In this document: piece by piece, positions 52,565 through 62,026 of the stretch
How the letters are laid out: each line of letters starts with the position of its first letter
Position numbering within the stretch: the first letter of the stretch is position 1
Assembly: GCF_030263895.1 (NCBI RefSeq)
Contig: NZ_CP127161.1
Coordinates: forward strand, 1,302,001-1,366,000
Reading direction: 5' to 3'
DNA length: 64,000 bases
Origin: Proteiniborus sp. MB09-C3
GTDB lineage: Bacteria > Bacillota > Clostridia > Tissierellales > Proteiniboraceae
Notes under the pieces: generated by a model
What the model saw: the letters and a program-made list of their open reading frames with translations, nothing else
What the model was told of the DNA's origin: nothing
The model's database searches: none
Program-made: the position numbers and the translations under genes

Positions 52565-52702
52565 ATACAGGATATAGAATTTACAGCAGATAATATACGA
52601 AAATATTTATTAAGCGAATTAAATATTCTTATGAAAATAGAAATAAAAGATTTACTGGATAAAAGATATGATAAATTTAGAAAAATAGGAGCATGGCAGT
52701 AA
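52565..52702 (+). pseudogene. accA: accA 3' remnant (carboxyltransferase alpha)
   Basis: In the frame ending at the TAA at 52700-52702 the translation reads DIEFTADNIRKYLLSELNIL, then KIEIKDLLDKRYDKFRKIGA-W-Q, matching the C-terminal end of acetyl-CoA carboxylase alpha subunits. No start codon with a site precedes it. accD and most of accA and accC are missing, so a deletion or several joined accC's 5' part to accA's 3' end. Confidence 0.75.
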
Positions 52703-52820
52703 AGGGATAGAGCTTAAATAGTTTTATCCTTTTTTTCACAATGACCTCAGATAATCTTATAATAATTAGGCATAATAAGTATTAATCAGTAAGCTTATTG
52801 AAGAAAGAGGAGGAGTTCCT

Positions 52821-53387
52821 TTGGATAAGGAAAGAATTGAAAAAGCAGTTAGAGAAATACTTTTTGCCATAGGAGAAAATCCAGATAGAGAAGGTCTTAT
52901 AGATACACCTAGAAGAATAGCAAAAATGTATGAGGAAATATTTGCTGGGCTTAGTGAAGACCCAGAGAAAAATCTTGAGGTATATTTCCAACAGGAAAAA
53001 TATGAGGAGCTGGTATTAGTAAAAGATATTCCATTTTATTCAGTCTGTGAACATCATTTTGTGCCTTTTTTCGGCAAGGCTCATGTAGGATACATACCTA
53101 AGAATGGAAAGCTTACTGGACTAAGTAAGCTGGCTAGAGTTGTTGAAACAGTGTCTAAAAGACCACAGCTGCAAGAAAGACTTACAGCTACTGTTGCTGA
53201 TGTTATTCAAAAGAAACTGGAGCCATATGGTGTTATTGTCATGATAGAAGCAGAGCATATGTGCATGACTATGAGAGGTGTTAGAAAACCAGGCTCAAAG
53301 ACAATCACTTCTGCTGTTAGAGGTGTTTTTGCTACTGACTCTAAGTCAAGAGCCGAGGTTATGTCTATTATCAATAATCGCAGTTAG
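52821..53387 (+). CDS. folE: GTP cyclohydrolase I
   Basis: Converts GTP to 7,8-dihydroneopterin triphosphate, first step of folate synthesis. 188 residues; TTG start with GAGGAGGAG upstream. Zinc ligands are in [20 protein letters not shown] (Cys and His) and the later Cys in [15 protein letters not shown]; the substrate loop [20 protein letters not shown] is present. First gene of folE-folP-folB-folK. Confidence 0.95.
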   Translation: MDKERIEKAVREILFAIGENPDREGLIDTPRRIAKMYEEIFAGLSEDPEKNLEVYFQQEKYEELVLVKDIPFYSVCEHHFVPFFGKAHVGYIPKNGKLTGLSKLARVVETVSKRPQLQERLTATVADVIQKKLEPYGVIVMIEAEHMCMTMRGVRKPGSKTITSAVRGVFATDSKSRAEVMSIINNRS

Positions 53388-53400
53388 GAGAGATATCATC

Positions 53401-54252
53401 ATGACGAATTCAGGTATCAAGCTTAATATAGAAAAGAGAAGAATCAGCTTTTCAGGTCATAATATTAATTTTGGAGAAAGAACTTATATCATGGGTATTT
53501 TAAACGTCACTCCAGATTCTTTCTCTGATGGTGGAGATTTTGTTTCAATTGATAATGCAATCGCCCGTGCTAAGGAAATGCTTGAACAAGGTGCAGATAT
53601 TATAGATATTGGTGGCGAATCATCAAGACCTGGCCATACTAATATTTCAAGTGAAGAGGAAATGAAAAGAGTTATTCCAGTTATTAAGAGATTATCAAAG
53701 GAAACTAAAGCTATTATTTCTTTGGATACTATTAGATCCGAAGTAGCTGAAGAAGGTATAAAAAATGGAGTTCATATAATCAATGACATATGGGGATTGC
53801 AAAGAGATAGTGACATGGTAAAGATTGCAGCTAAGTACAATACTCCTGTTATTGTTATGCACAATCAAAATGGTACTGAATACAAGGGTGATATGATTGA
53901 TGAGATAAAAAGATTCTTAAAGGAATCTATCAGGATTGCTTTAGAATCTGGTCTCCAAGAAGACAGAATAATATTAGATCCAGGTATTGGCTTTGGTAAG
54001 ACCTCTGAGCAAAACATGGCCTTGATGAGTCGTTTAAGGGAGATTAGAGATTTAGGTTATCCAGTATTATTAGGTACATCTAGAAAATCAATGATAGGTA
54101 AAATATTGGATTTGCCTCCTAAGGAGAGGGTGGAAGGGACATTGACTACTACTGTAATTGGTATTATGCAGGGAATAGATATTGTTAGGGTTCACGATGT
54201 AAAAGAAAATCTAAGGGCAGCTAGAGTAACTGATGCTATAGTAAGGGGATGA
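53401..54252 (+). CDS. folP: Dihydropteroate synthase
   Basis: Joins p-aminobenzoate to the pterin pyrophosphate. 283 residues from the ATG at 53401, which follows TAGGAGAG; the long upstream extension is not used. Signatures MGILNVTPDSFSDGGDF and DIIDIGGESSRPGHT are intact, with later DPGIGFGKTSEQN and LGTSRKSMIG. It lies 13 bases after folE. Confidence 0.95.
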   Translation: MTNSGIKLNIEKRRISFSGHNINFGERTYIMGILNVTPDSFSDGGDFVSIDNAIARAKEMLEQGADIIDIGGESSRPGHTNISSEEEMKRVIPVIKRLSKETKAIISLDTIRSEVAEEGIKNGVHIINDIWGLQRDSDMVKIAAKYNTPVIVMHNQNGTEYKGDMIDEIKRFLKESIRIALESGLQEDRIILDPGIGFGKTSEQNMALMSRLREIRDLGYPVLLGTSRKSMIGKILDLPPKERVEGTLTTTVIGIMQGIDIVRVHDVKENLRAARVTDAIVRG

Positions 54253-54256
54253 TTCA

Positions 54257-54631
54257 ATGGATGAGATTATTCTTAAAAACATGGCTTTTTATGGGTATCA
54301 TGGAGTATTAGATGAAGAAAAGAAGCTGGGACAGAAGTTCTTTATTGATGCTATATTATATCTTGATTTAAAAGAAGCAGGAAAAACCGACAATATCAAT
54401 TATACAGCTAATTATGGATTAGCATATGAGATGATAGAAAAAGTCGTTAGAAATGAAAGATATAACTTAATAGAAGCATTAGCTGAAAGAATATGTGGAG
54501 AGATTTTAGATTCTTTTAAGGAAATTCAAAAAATTAGCGTAAAGGTGAAGAAAACCGAGGCTCCAGTATCAGGAATTTTCGATTATTTTGCTGTACATAT
54601 TGAAAGAGAAAGGGAGCATGCTCATGAATAA
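54257..54631 (+). CDS. folB: Dihydroneopterin aldolase
   Basis: 124 residues of the FolB tunnelling fold. Active-site features: FYGYHGVLDEEKKLGQKFFI at the N-terminus, then NYGLAYEMIEKVV and ERYNLIEALAERIC with the conserved Glu, and the catalytic Lys in SVKVKKTEAPVSG. It starts 4 bases after folP and overlaps folK by 8 bp. Confidence 0.94.
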   Translation: MDEIILKNMAFYGYHGVLDEEKKLGQKFFIDAILYLDLKEAGKTDNINYTANYGLAYEMIEKVVRNERYNLIEALAERICGEILDSFKEIQKISVKVKKTEAPVSGIFDYFAVHIEREREHAHE

Positions 54632-55112
54632 AATATATCTTGGTATTGGGGGCAATATAGGAGACACTAAAGGCAATTTAGATAGAGCTGTGGAATTACT
54701 CAAGGAGAAAGTAAACATTTCAAGACAATCATCTTATTATGAGACTGAACCTGTAGGATATAAGGAGCAAAATTGGTTTCTAAATATTGTAATAGAAGGG
54801 GAGACTGATTTAACCCCTGAAGAGCTTCTAAGTTTTACTCAGAGTATTGAGAGAAAAATGAAAAGGGTGAAAACAATTCGCTTTGGACCTCGAATAATTG
54901 ATGTAGATATATTGTTGTATGAACAAGTAAAGCTTGATACAAAAGACTTGATTATACCACATCCTAGAATGTTTGAAAGAGCATTTGTCATGGTGCCATT
55001 GTATGAAATTGCGCCTAGTCTAGTAATTGAAGATATAAAAATTGAGGATATTCTTAACAAGCTAGAGGGTGAAGAGATTCATAAAAAGGATGATTTAAAT
55101 GAAGAGAGTTAA
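54624..55112 (+). CDS. folK: 6-hydroxymethyl-7,8-dihydropterin pyrophosphokinase
   Basis: 162 residues from the ATG at 54624, chosen because GGGAG lies 8 bases upstream. Signatures: YLGIGGNIGDTKGNLDRAVE, SSYYETEPVGYKEQNWFLN, and the Mg/ATP motif RFGPRIIDVDILLY, with IIPHPRMFERAFVMVPLYEI. Ends overlapping the HD gene by 14 bp. Confidence 0.95.
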   Translation: MNKIYLGIGGNIGDTKGNLDRAVELLKEKVNISRQSSYYETEPVGYKEQNWFLNIVIEGETDLTPEELLSFTQSIERKMKRVKTIRFGPRIIDVDILLYEQVKLDTKDLIIPHPRMFERAFVMVPLYEIAPSLVIEDIKIEDILNKLEGEEIHKKDDLNEES

Positions 55113-55581
55113 TTGTATATTGGAAGATGATGATTTTCTAAGCTATATAGCTAAGAATAAGGAACTAGAACAAGATAGAATGTTCTGTCATCATGATATT
55201 AACCACTTACTAGATGTGTGCAGAATTGCTTGGATTCTTAATTTAGAGGAAAATCTATCAATTCCTAAGGAAACAGTCTATGCTTCTGGTTTATTACACG
55301 ACATCGGAAGATGGGTTGAGTATGAGACAGGTAAGGATCATGCTATAGCAAGTGGAGAACTGGCAGATAGCATTTTAACTAGATGTGGTTTTTTAAATGA
55401 TGAAAAGGCTAATATACTTAGAGCAATTATCAGCCATAGAAATAAAGAACATAGGGCTGATTTAAGCAGAATTCTATATAGGGCAGATAAATTGTCTAGA
55501 CCTTGTTTTCATTGTGATGCCAAAAGCAGATGTAAGAGATTTCAGAAGGGAGAAAAACAAATCCTATATTTTCGCTACTAG
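55099..55581 (+). CDS. HD domain phosphohydrolase
   Basis: 160 residues of the HD superfamily. Metal residues: His in FCHHDINHLLDVCRIAW, the HD pair in SGLLHDIGRWVEYETG, and the late Asp in ILYRADKLSRPC. A Cys-rich tail (CFHCDAKSRCKRF) could bind zinc, less usual for the family. It overlaps folK by 14 bp and AAAAGGATG precedes the ATG, so it belongs to the folate operon. A nucleotide or pterin phosphate substrate is possible. Confidence 0.85.
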   Translation: MKRVNCILEDDDFLSYIAKNKELEQDRMFCHHDINHLLDVCRIAWILNLEENLSIPKETVYASGLLHDIGRWVEYETGKDHAIASGELADSILTRCGFLNDEKANILRAIISHRNKEHRADLSRILYRADKLSRPCFHCDAKSRCKRFQKGEKQILYFRY

Positions 55582-56082
55582 ATTTTAAGCCCTTTAGTAA
55601 TGACTGTGGTTAAATTATATAGCATTAATCAGGATAAAGAACATAAAAAAAGGTCAAAAATGATAAAAGTATATAACATTAAACAAATTATATCTTTATA
55701 TATGTCACAATTGTTAACAAAATTATATAATTTATAAAATAAACTATGATAAAAAATTAACATCAAATAATGGAAATTTATGAAAAGGAAAATGGCTAAA
55801 ATTCAATAAAACATAGTTAAGTTAATAACAAAGGGAATCCTAAAATTAACAGAATCTTTCGTGAGTTTCTTTACTAAAATAATAAATCATGGTATCATAT
55901 TATGTGTTTAATATGGACACGAAAATTTGACAAAATGCTTGAAAATCCCTTAGTTATTTGAAGTAATAATAATAGTTATAATCATAATATTAGAAAAAAA
56001 CGTATACGTATTAATAAAACTTTATTAAATTTATATCAATACTGAATAATATAGGAAAATATATCTGAGAGGAGTGTAAAAT
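55582..56082 (+). promoter_or_regulatory. Leader region of the Stn-like operon with a Rex-like site
   Basis: A 501-bp very AT-rich gap. TAGTTAA-GTTA-ATAACAA (55814-55831) resembles a Rex operator (TTGTTAA, 4 bases, TTAACAA) with one mismatch per half. A TTGTTAACAA palindrome lies at about 55710 and ACGTATACGT at 56000-56009. NADH-sensitive control of an NAD(P)/ferredoxin enzyme would make sense, but this is a weak match. No gene is seen. Confidence 0.35.
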
Positions 56083-56607
56083 ATGAAGTGCTGTAAAGAG
56101 AAAAATATTAATGAAGCGGCTAATAGTTCTACTTTTGATTTGGACAAGCTCAAACCTATACTTGATAAGTACAAGGGTACAAGAGGAAGTCTAATTAGCA
56201 TATTACAGAAAGCACAAGATATTTATGGTTACCTGCCTGTAGAAGTACTTAATCATATCGCAAAGGAAACAGGTGTGAAACCAGCGAAGGTACATGGAGT
56301 AGTTACATTTTATACCCAGTTTAGATTAGATCCTGTAGGAAAGTATTTAATTATGCTATGCCAAGGAACAGCTTGTCATGTTAACGGTTCGAAGGCTATA
56401 GAAGAAGCCGTTTATGAGGAACTTGGAATACATGAAGGACAAACGACAGAGGACAATCTTTTTACATTCAATAATGTTGCATGCCTTGGATGCTGTAGTT
56501 TGTCTCCAGTTATGATGATAAACGGAGAGACATATGGAAAATTGACACCGAAAAAAGCGAAAGAAATATTGAGAGAAATAAAAAATAATGAGAGTAAGGA
56601 GGCCTAA
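56083..56607 (+). CDS. NuoE-like [2Fe-2S] subunit (StnC-like)
   Basis: 174 residues, thioredoxin-like ferredoxin of the NuoE/HndA type. The four cluster cysteines are in CQGTACHVNGSK and VACLGCCSLSPV. The N-terminal helical part (DLDKLKPILDKYKG, SLISILQKAQDIYGYLPVEV) contacts the NuoF-like partner. It starts the operon after GAGGAGTG and is 2 bases from the next gene. In Stn-type transhydrogenases this subunit works with a NuoF-like and a large fused subunit. Confidence 0.92.
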   Translation: MKCCKEKNINEAANSSTFDLDKLKPILDKYKGTRGSLISILQKAQDIYGYLPVEVLNHIAKETGVKPAKVHGVVTFYTQFRLDPVGKYLIMLCQGTACHVNGSKAIEEAVYEELGIHEGQTTEDNLFTFNNVACLGCCSLSPVMMINGETYGKLTPKKAKEILREIKNNESKEA

Positions 56608-56609
56608 AC

Positions 56610-58364
56610 ATGAAGATAGTTGTTGGACAAGGTAGCTGTGGTATAGCTGCAGGGGCTAATAAAGTCTATACTGCATTAGAAAACGAGCTTAATGTTTTAG
56701 GTTTAAATGCGGAACTTACACTAACAGGATGCATTGGTACATGTTATCTTGAGCCTATAGTAGACGTTATAGATGATGAGGGCAAAAAAACTACTTATGT
56801 TAAGGTAACACCAGAAATGGCTTCCGAGATAATAGAAAAACATGTTAAAGAAAAGAATGAAGTTGATGATTATATAATAAGTGAAAATGATAAAAATGGT
56901 TTAGATAGCCAAAAGAGAATTGCTCTTAGAAATTGTGGAATCATTAACCCAGAATGTATAGATGAATATATTCGTAGTGGTGGATATAAAGGCTTGGAAA
57001 GATGCTTGAATGAGTTAGACCCAGAAAAAATAATAGAGGAAGTTAAAATCTCCGGACTTAGGGGAAGAGGAGGAGCAGGTTTTCCTACATGGTTTAAATG
57101 GAATGCTGCACTAGGGAGTAAAGACAGTCCTAAATATATAGTATGTAATGCAGACGAGGGTGACCCAGGTGCATTTATGGATAGAAGTATTCTTGAAGGG
57201 GATCCTCATAGCCTAATTGAAGGTATGATAATAGCAGGCTATGCTATAGGTGCTAATGAGGGAGTTGTATACGTAAGAGCAGAGTATCCTTTAGCTATTA
57301 TTAGACTTCAAGAAGCTATAGATGAAGCAGAAAAAAGAGGATATCTAGGAAAGAATATTCTTGGATTAGACAAATTTGATTTTCATTTAAGAATCAAGGC
57401 TGGTGCAGGAGCCTTCGTTTGTGGAGAAGAAACAGCCCTTATAGCTTCATTAGAGGGAGAAAGAGGAATGCCTAGGCTAAAACCGCCTTTTCCTGCTCAA
57501 AAAGGTTACTGGGATAAGCCTACTAATATAAATAACGTTGAGACATATGCTAATGTTCCTTGGATATTGGCAAATGGAGGAGAGGCTTTTGCAGCTGTAG
57601 GAGTAGAAAAAAGCAAAGGAACGAAGGTATTTGCTCTTACAGGAAAGATAAACAAAGGTGGACTTGTGGAAGTACCAATGGGTACACCAATCAGAGATAT
57701 TATCTTTGGAATTGGTGGAGGAATTAGAGATGGCAAACAAATAAAAGCAGTGCAAATGGGTGGACCTTCAGGAGGCTGTATACCTGAGCACCTGTTAGAT
57801 ACACCAGTTGACTATGAATCAATAAATAAAACAGGCGCTATAATGGGTTCTGGCGGTATGGTTGTAATGGACGAAACTACCTGTATGGTTGATATGGCTA
57901 GGTTTTTCCTTGACTTTACCCGTAAGGAGTCTTGTGGAAAGTGTATTCATTGTAGGATAGGTACAAAGAGAATGCTTGAAATATTAACCAGAATCTGTGA
58001 AGGTGAAGGAAAAGACGGAGATATAGAGCTTCTTGAAGATTTGGGAGAACAAATAAAAGCAGGGTCTTTGTGTGGACTTGGACAAACAGCACCAAATCCT
58101 GTTCTCAGTACAATAAGATACTTTAGAGAAGAGTATGAAAAGCATATTTATGATAAGAAATGTCCTGCTAAGCAATGTAAAAACCTTATATCCTTCTCCA
58201 TATTAGAGGACAAATGTATAGGCTGTGGATTATGTAAGAGAAATTGTCCAGTAGGAGCAATAGATGGAGAAGTTAAGAAAGCACATAAAATCAATAGTGA
58301 AATATGCATTAAATGCGGTAAATGTAAAGAAGTCTGCCGTTTTGGTGCAGTTGAAATAGAATAG
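56610..58364 (+). CDS. NuoF-like NADH/FMN subunit (StnB-like)
   Basis: 584 residues. An N-terminal thioredoxin-like [2Fe-2S] domain (about 1-90; GQGSCGIAAGA and LTGCIGTCYLEP), the NuoF core (about 110-500) with GLRGRGGAGFPTWFKW, ADEGDPGAFMDR, CGEETALIASLEGERGMPR and the SCGKCIHCRIGTKRM cluster, then a C-terminal dicluster ferredoxin (CIGCGLCKRNCPVGA, CIKCGKCKEVCRFGAV). It oxidises or reduces NAD(H) through FMN and is the likely bifurcating site in HydABC/Stn-like enzymes. All motifs are intact. Confidence 0.93.
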   Translation: MKIVVGQGSCGIAAGANKVYTALENELNVLGLNAELTLTGCIGTCYLEPIVDVIDDEGKKTTYVKVTPEMASEIIEKHVKEKNEVDDYIISENDKNGLDSQKRIALRNCGIINPECIDEYIRSGGYKGLERCLNELDPEKIIEEVKISGLRGRGGAGFPTWFKWNAALGSKDSPKYIVCNADEGDPGAFMDRSILEGDPHSLIEGMIIAGYAIGANEGVVYVRAEYPLAIIRLQEAIDEAEKRGYLGKNILGLDKFDFHLRIKAGAGAFVCGEETALIASLEGERGMPRLKPPFPAQKGYWDKPTNINNVETYANVPWILANGGEAFAAVGVEKSKGTKVFALTGKINKGGLVEVPMGTPIRDIIFGIGGGIRDGKQIKAVQMGGPSGGCIPEHLLDTPVDYESINKTGAIMGSGGMVVMDETTCMVDMARFFLDFTRKESCGKCIHCRIGTKRMLEILTRICEGEGKDGDIELLEDLGEQIKAGSLCGLGQTAPNPVLSTIRYFREEYEKHIYDKKCPAKQCKNLISFSILEDKCIGCGLCKRNCPVGAIDGEVKKAHKINSEICIKCGKCKEVCRFGAVEIE

Positions 58365-58379
58365 GAAGGAGGAAAACTA

Positions 58380-61300
58380 ATGTCAGAAATAAGACTTAAT
58401 ATAAACGGAAAAGAAGTAATTGGACGTAAAGGTCAGACAGTACTTGAGATTGCAAGAGCAAATGACATTGAAATACCTACTTTGTGCCATGATGAGAGAA
58501 CAAAGACTTATGGAGCCTGCGGACTCTGTGTAGTTGAGGTTGAGGGAATTCCTAAGCTTTTAAGAGCTTGTGCTACAGAAGCAGCAAATGGAATGGTTGT
58601 TCAGACAAAAACTGAAAAAGTCAAAGCTTCTAGAAAAATAGCATTAGAGCTTCTGCTTTCTGACCACGTTGGAGACTGTAAAGCACCATGTATGATGGCT
58701 TGCCCGGGCAATACTGATTGTCAGGGATATGTAGGACTTATAGCAAATGGGCAGTATAAGGAAGCATTGAAGCTTATTAAAGAGCAACTTCCATTGCCAG
58801 CTAGTATAGGAAGAGTATGTCCACATCCTTGCGAAGATGCTTGTAGAAGACAATTAGTTGAAGAACCTATATCTATAGCAAACCTAAAATTCTTTGTTGC
58901 AGATATTGATTTAAAGGATAAGGAATCATATATGCCAGATATGAAGCCTTCATCAGGGAAAAAAGTTGGAATCATAGGAGGAGGACCTGGAGGGCTTTCA
59001 GCAGCATATTATTTAGCAGCAGATGGACACGATGTAACTATATATGAGGCTATGCCAAAGCTTGGCGGTATGCTTAGATACGGAATTCCTCAATATCGTC
59101 TGCCAAAAGAAATATTGGATAAAGAAATTCAGCTTATTGAACAAATGGGCGTTAAGATGATTACAAACATTAGAGTAGGTAAAGATATTACTCTTGATCA
59201 TATCAGAGAAAACAACGATGCGGTATTTGTATCTATAGGAGCTTGGAAAAGCACTAAGCTAAATTGTCCTGGAGAAGAGCTAGAGGGTTCTATTGGTGGT
59301 ATAGACTTCTTAGCCAAGGTTGTGACAAATGAGCCAGTATTACTAGGAGAAAGAGTTGCTGTAGTAGGCGGAGGAAATACAGCAATGGACGCTTGTAGAA
59401 CAGCAGTAAGACTTGGAGCAAAGGAAGTTTACAATATATATCGTAGAACAAAAGAAGAAATGCCTGCTGAAGAAATCGAAATCAAAGAGGCAGAAGAAGA
59501 AGGAGTAACATTCAAATTTTTAGTAAGTCCAATAGAAATCATAGGTGAGGATGACAAAGTAAAAAGCATCAGACTTCAAAAAATGGAGCTTGGAGAACCT
59601 GATAGCAGTGGAAGAAGGAGACCTATTCCAATAAAGGGAGAAGAAGAAATATTAGAAGTAGATACTGTAATAGGTGCCATAGGACAATATGTAGATGCCA
59701 GTGGTCTTGAAGGCATGGAACTAACTAAAAAAGGTACTATACTTGCAGATGAAAATTCGTTTTTAACAAATCTTCCAGGAGTATTTGCAGGTGGAGATGC
59801 TACAAATAAAGGTCCAAGTATAGCTATAGCAGCTATAGGAGAAGCTAAGAGAGCCGCAGAAGTAATATCAAGCTATCTTGAAGGAGAGATGATTCCTTAT
59901 AAGAAGCCATATTATGTTGAAAGACACGATTTAACTCCTGAAGACTTTAAAGAAAGAGAGAAACAATATAGATCACCTATGTCACATCTTTCAGCAGCTG
60001 AAAGGAAGGATAACTTCAACGAAGTAATGAAGGGATTTGATGAAGAGGCTGCCAGAAGAGATGCTAAGAGATGTCTGGAATGTGGATGTCATGATGTATT
60101 TGAATGTAAACTAATTCACTATGCAAATGAATATGATGTACAACCAGAAAGATTAAGCGGAGAAGTACACAAACGTCAAGAAGAGGATACTCATCCATTC
60201 ATCATGAGAAATCCTGATAAATGTATACTTTGCGGACTTTGCACAAGAGTATGCGACGAAGTAATGGGAATTACAGCTATAGGCCTTGTAAATAGAGGCT
60301 TTGACACCATAGTAAAACCAGCTCTTGATTTGCCACTTAACAAAACTGGATGTATATCATGTGGACAATGTATAAGCGTATGTCCTACAGGAGCACTTGG
60401 TGAGAGATTAGGCATAGAAAAGTCAGTTCCTGTTGATGCAAAAGTGACACATACAGTATGTTCAGGATGTAGTGTTGGATGTAACATCAATCTAAACACA
60501 AAGGGAGATATGTTGACTAAGGCTAAGCCTATAAGAGAAAGCAAAGTAGATGATGGACTTCTATGCGTAAAAGGACGTTTCGGATTTGATATAGCACAAA
60601 AAGGTGCTAGACTTACTAAGCCAATGGTTAAGAAAGACGGCAAGCTTGAGGAAGTATCATGGGAAGAAGCATTCCTTTATACATCTAAAAAAGCTCAAAG
60701 TGTAGCTATGCTGCATGGAAATAGCTCACTTGCGGTTTCAGTTTCAGATAGATATACAAACGAAGAAATATATTTAGCATCTAAGTTTGGTAAAGAAGTA
60801 TTAAAAACAAATAATGTAACTAGCTTTAATAGGGTTAGCCATGGTATTAAAGATATACTAGGATATGATGCATCATCAAATACTTTTGATGAACTGCTAT
60901 CAACAGAGACAATTTTATTAGTTGGTTCAGACGTCATGCAGCATCACACAATAGTTGGATTAAAGATTAAAAAGGCAGCCCAACAAGGAGCTAAGCTATT
61001 GGTGGTAAATCCTTTTGAATCACAAGCTGATGAATGGGCATATAGAAAATATAATCCAGCAAATAATGTGAAATTCCTAAAGGAAATTGCAAAGGCTCTT
61101 ATAGACAAAGGATTTGCACCATTAGAAACTAAAGCTTATGGTTTTGAAGAGTTAAAAGCTGATTTAGCAGGCATAACACCTAGTGAAGTAGCAATAGAAA
61201 TAGCTGAGATTTACGGAAAATCAAAGAAGGCTATGATAGTATTTGAACAAAACACATTAAGCTCAGCTGGTGCAAGGATGCTTGCAAATATAGCTGTAAT

Positions 61301-61958
61301 CTCTGGACATATAGGCAGTCCAAGAAGTGGAATCATTCAGCTTAAGCTAAACAACAACAGCCAAGGCTTAGTTGATATGGGTATCGATAAGGATTCAAAT
61401 GAAGTAGCAAAAGCAATAGAAAATGGAGCTGTAAAAGGACTACTAGTATTTGGTGAAGACATACCACAGGCAGAACTAAAGAAACTAGACCTCCTAATGG
61501 TGCAAGACACTCACCTAACAGAAACAGCTAAGATGGCAGACGTGGTTATTCCAGCAGTAAGCTTTGCAGAATCTGAAGGTACATTTACAAGCTCAGAAAG
61601 AAGAATTCAAAGAATAAACAAAGCTATTATCCCAATGAGTGGATATGAAAACTGGAAGGTAATAGTAGAGCTTGCAAGAGTACTTGGATCTAACCTAGGC
61701 TACACTAGTGCAAAAGATATATTCGCAGAGCTAACTACAGTAAGAAAGAATTACTTCAAAGCTAATATCTGTGATAACAGCACAACCTTCTGGCCAGTAA
61801 ATGGAAGCAATGTACTATACACAGAAGGCTTCAACTTCGAAGATAAAAAAGCAAGACTACAAACAGTGTCAGATGGAGAACTATTCATAGAAAAAGCAAA
61901 CACAAATAATCTAAGAAATCAATTTATTGAGTTTCTTAAGGAGAAAGAGTTAATATAG
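58380..61958 (+). CDS. Fused ferredoxin / GltD-like / NuoG-MopB subunit (StnA-like)
   Basis: 1192 residues, several enzymes in one chain. About 1-80: [2Fe-2S] ferredoxin (C-TYGACGLCVVEV). About 95-180: GltD-type N-terminal clusters (GDCKAPCMMACPGN, GRVCPHPCEDACR). About 190-500: FAD/NADP Rossmann pair (IGGGPGGLSAAYYL, VVGGGNTAMDACRTAVR, GGDATNKGPSIA). About 610-680: two [4Fe-4S] motifs (CILCGLCTRVCDEV, CISCGQCISVCPTGA). From about 695: MopB-like domain with a [4Fe-4S] (CSGCSVGCNI) and a molybdopterin-type core where the usual Cys/Sec ligand region reads TSFNRVSHG. The combination fits the NADP-reducing Stn subunit. No Mo ligand was seen. Confidence 0.85.
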   Translation: MSEIRLNINGKEVIGRKGQTVLEIARANDIEIPTLCHDERTKTYGACGLCVVEVEGIPKLLRACATEAANGMVVQTKTEKVKASRKIALELLLSDHVGDCKAPCMMACPGNTDCQGYVGLIANGQYKEALKLIKEQLPLPASIGRVCPHPCEDACRRQLVEEPISIANLKFFVADIDLKDKESYMPDMKPSSGKKVGIIGGGPGGLSAAYYLAADGHDVTIYEAMPKLGGMLRYGIPQYRLPKEILDKEIQLIEQMGVKMITNIRVGKDITLDHIRENNDAVFVSIGAWKSTKLNCPGEELEGSIGGIDFLAKVVTNEPVLLGERVAVVGGGNTAMDACRTAVRLGAKEVYNIYRRTKEEMPAEEIEIKEAEEEGVTFKFLVSPIEIIGEDDKVKSIRLQKMELGEPDSSGRRRPIPIKGEEEILEVDTVIGAIGQYVDASGLEGMELTKKGTILADENSFLTNLPGVFAGGDATNKGPSIAIAAIGEAKRAAEVISSYLEGEMIPYKKPYYVERHDLTPEDFKEREKQYRSPMSHLSAAERKDNFNEVMKGFDEEAARRDAKRCLECGCHDVFECKLIHYANEYDVQPERLSGEVHKRQEEDTHPFIMRNPDKCILCGLCTRVCDEVMGITAIGLVNRGFDTIVKPALDLPLNKTGCISCGQCISVCPTGALGERLGIEKSVPVDAKVTHTVCSGCSVGCNINLNTKGDMLTKAKPIRESKVDDGLLCVKGRFGFDIAQKGARLTKPMVKKDGKLEEVSWEEAFLYTSKKAQSVAMLHGNSSLAVSVSDRYTNEEIYLASKFGKEVLKTNNVTSFNRVSHGIKDILGYDASSNTFDELLSTETILLVGSDVMQHHTIVGLKIKKAAQQGAKLLVVNPFESQADEWAYRKYNPANNVKFLKEIAKALIDKGFAPLETKAYGFEELKADLAGITPSEVAIEIAEIYGKSKKAMIVFEQNTLSSAGARMLANIAVISGHIGSPRSGIIQLKLNNNSQGLVDMGIDKDSNEVAKAIENGAVKGLLVFGEDIPQAELKKLDLLMVQDTHLTETAKMADVVIPAVSFAESEGTFTSSERRIQRINKAIIPMSGYENWKVIVELARVLGSNLGYTSAKDIFAELTTVRKNYFKANICDNSTTFWPVNGSNVLYTEGFNFEDKKARLQTVSDGELFIEKANTNNLRNQFIEFLKEKELI

Positions 61959-61968
61959 TCATATATGT

Positions 61969-62016
61969 AAGCTAGCTAAGGCGAGAGGTTTTATCGTTTT
62001 AGCTAGCTTTTTTATA
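61969..62016. terminator. Terminator of the Stn-like operon
   Basis: AAGCTAGCTAA (61969-61979) pairs with TTAGCTAGCTT (61999-62009), followed by TTTTTATA. Convergent with the XRE/TPR gene. Confidence 0.88.
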
Positions 62017-62026
62017 GTTTACAGCA

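Noticed and set aside
53278-53400. Long N-terminal extension of folP overlapping folE
   Set aside because: The ATG at 53401 has its own ribosome binding site and matches the family start; the extension is folE in another frame.
58380-61958. Formate dehydrogenase alpha subunit with selenocysteine
   Set aside because: No in-frame TGA occurs, the ligand position reads Ser in TSFNRVSHG, and the GltD-like insert fits Stn better.
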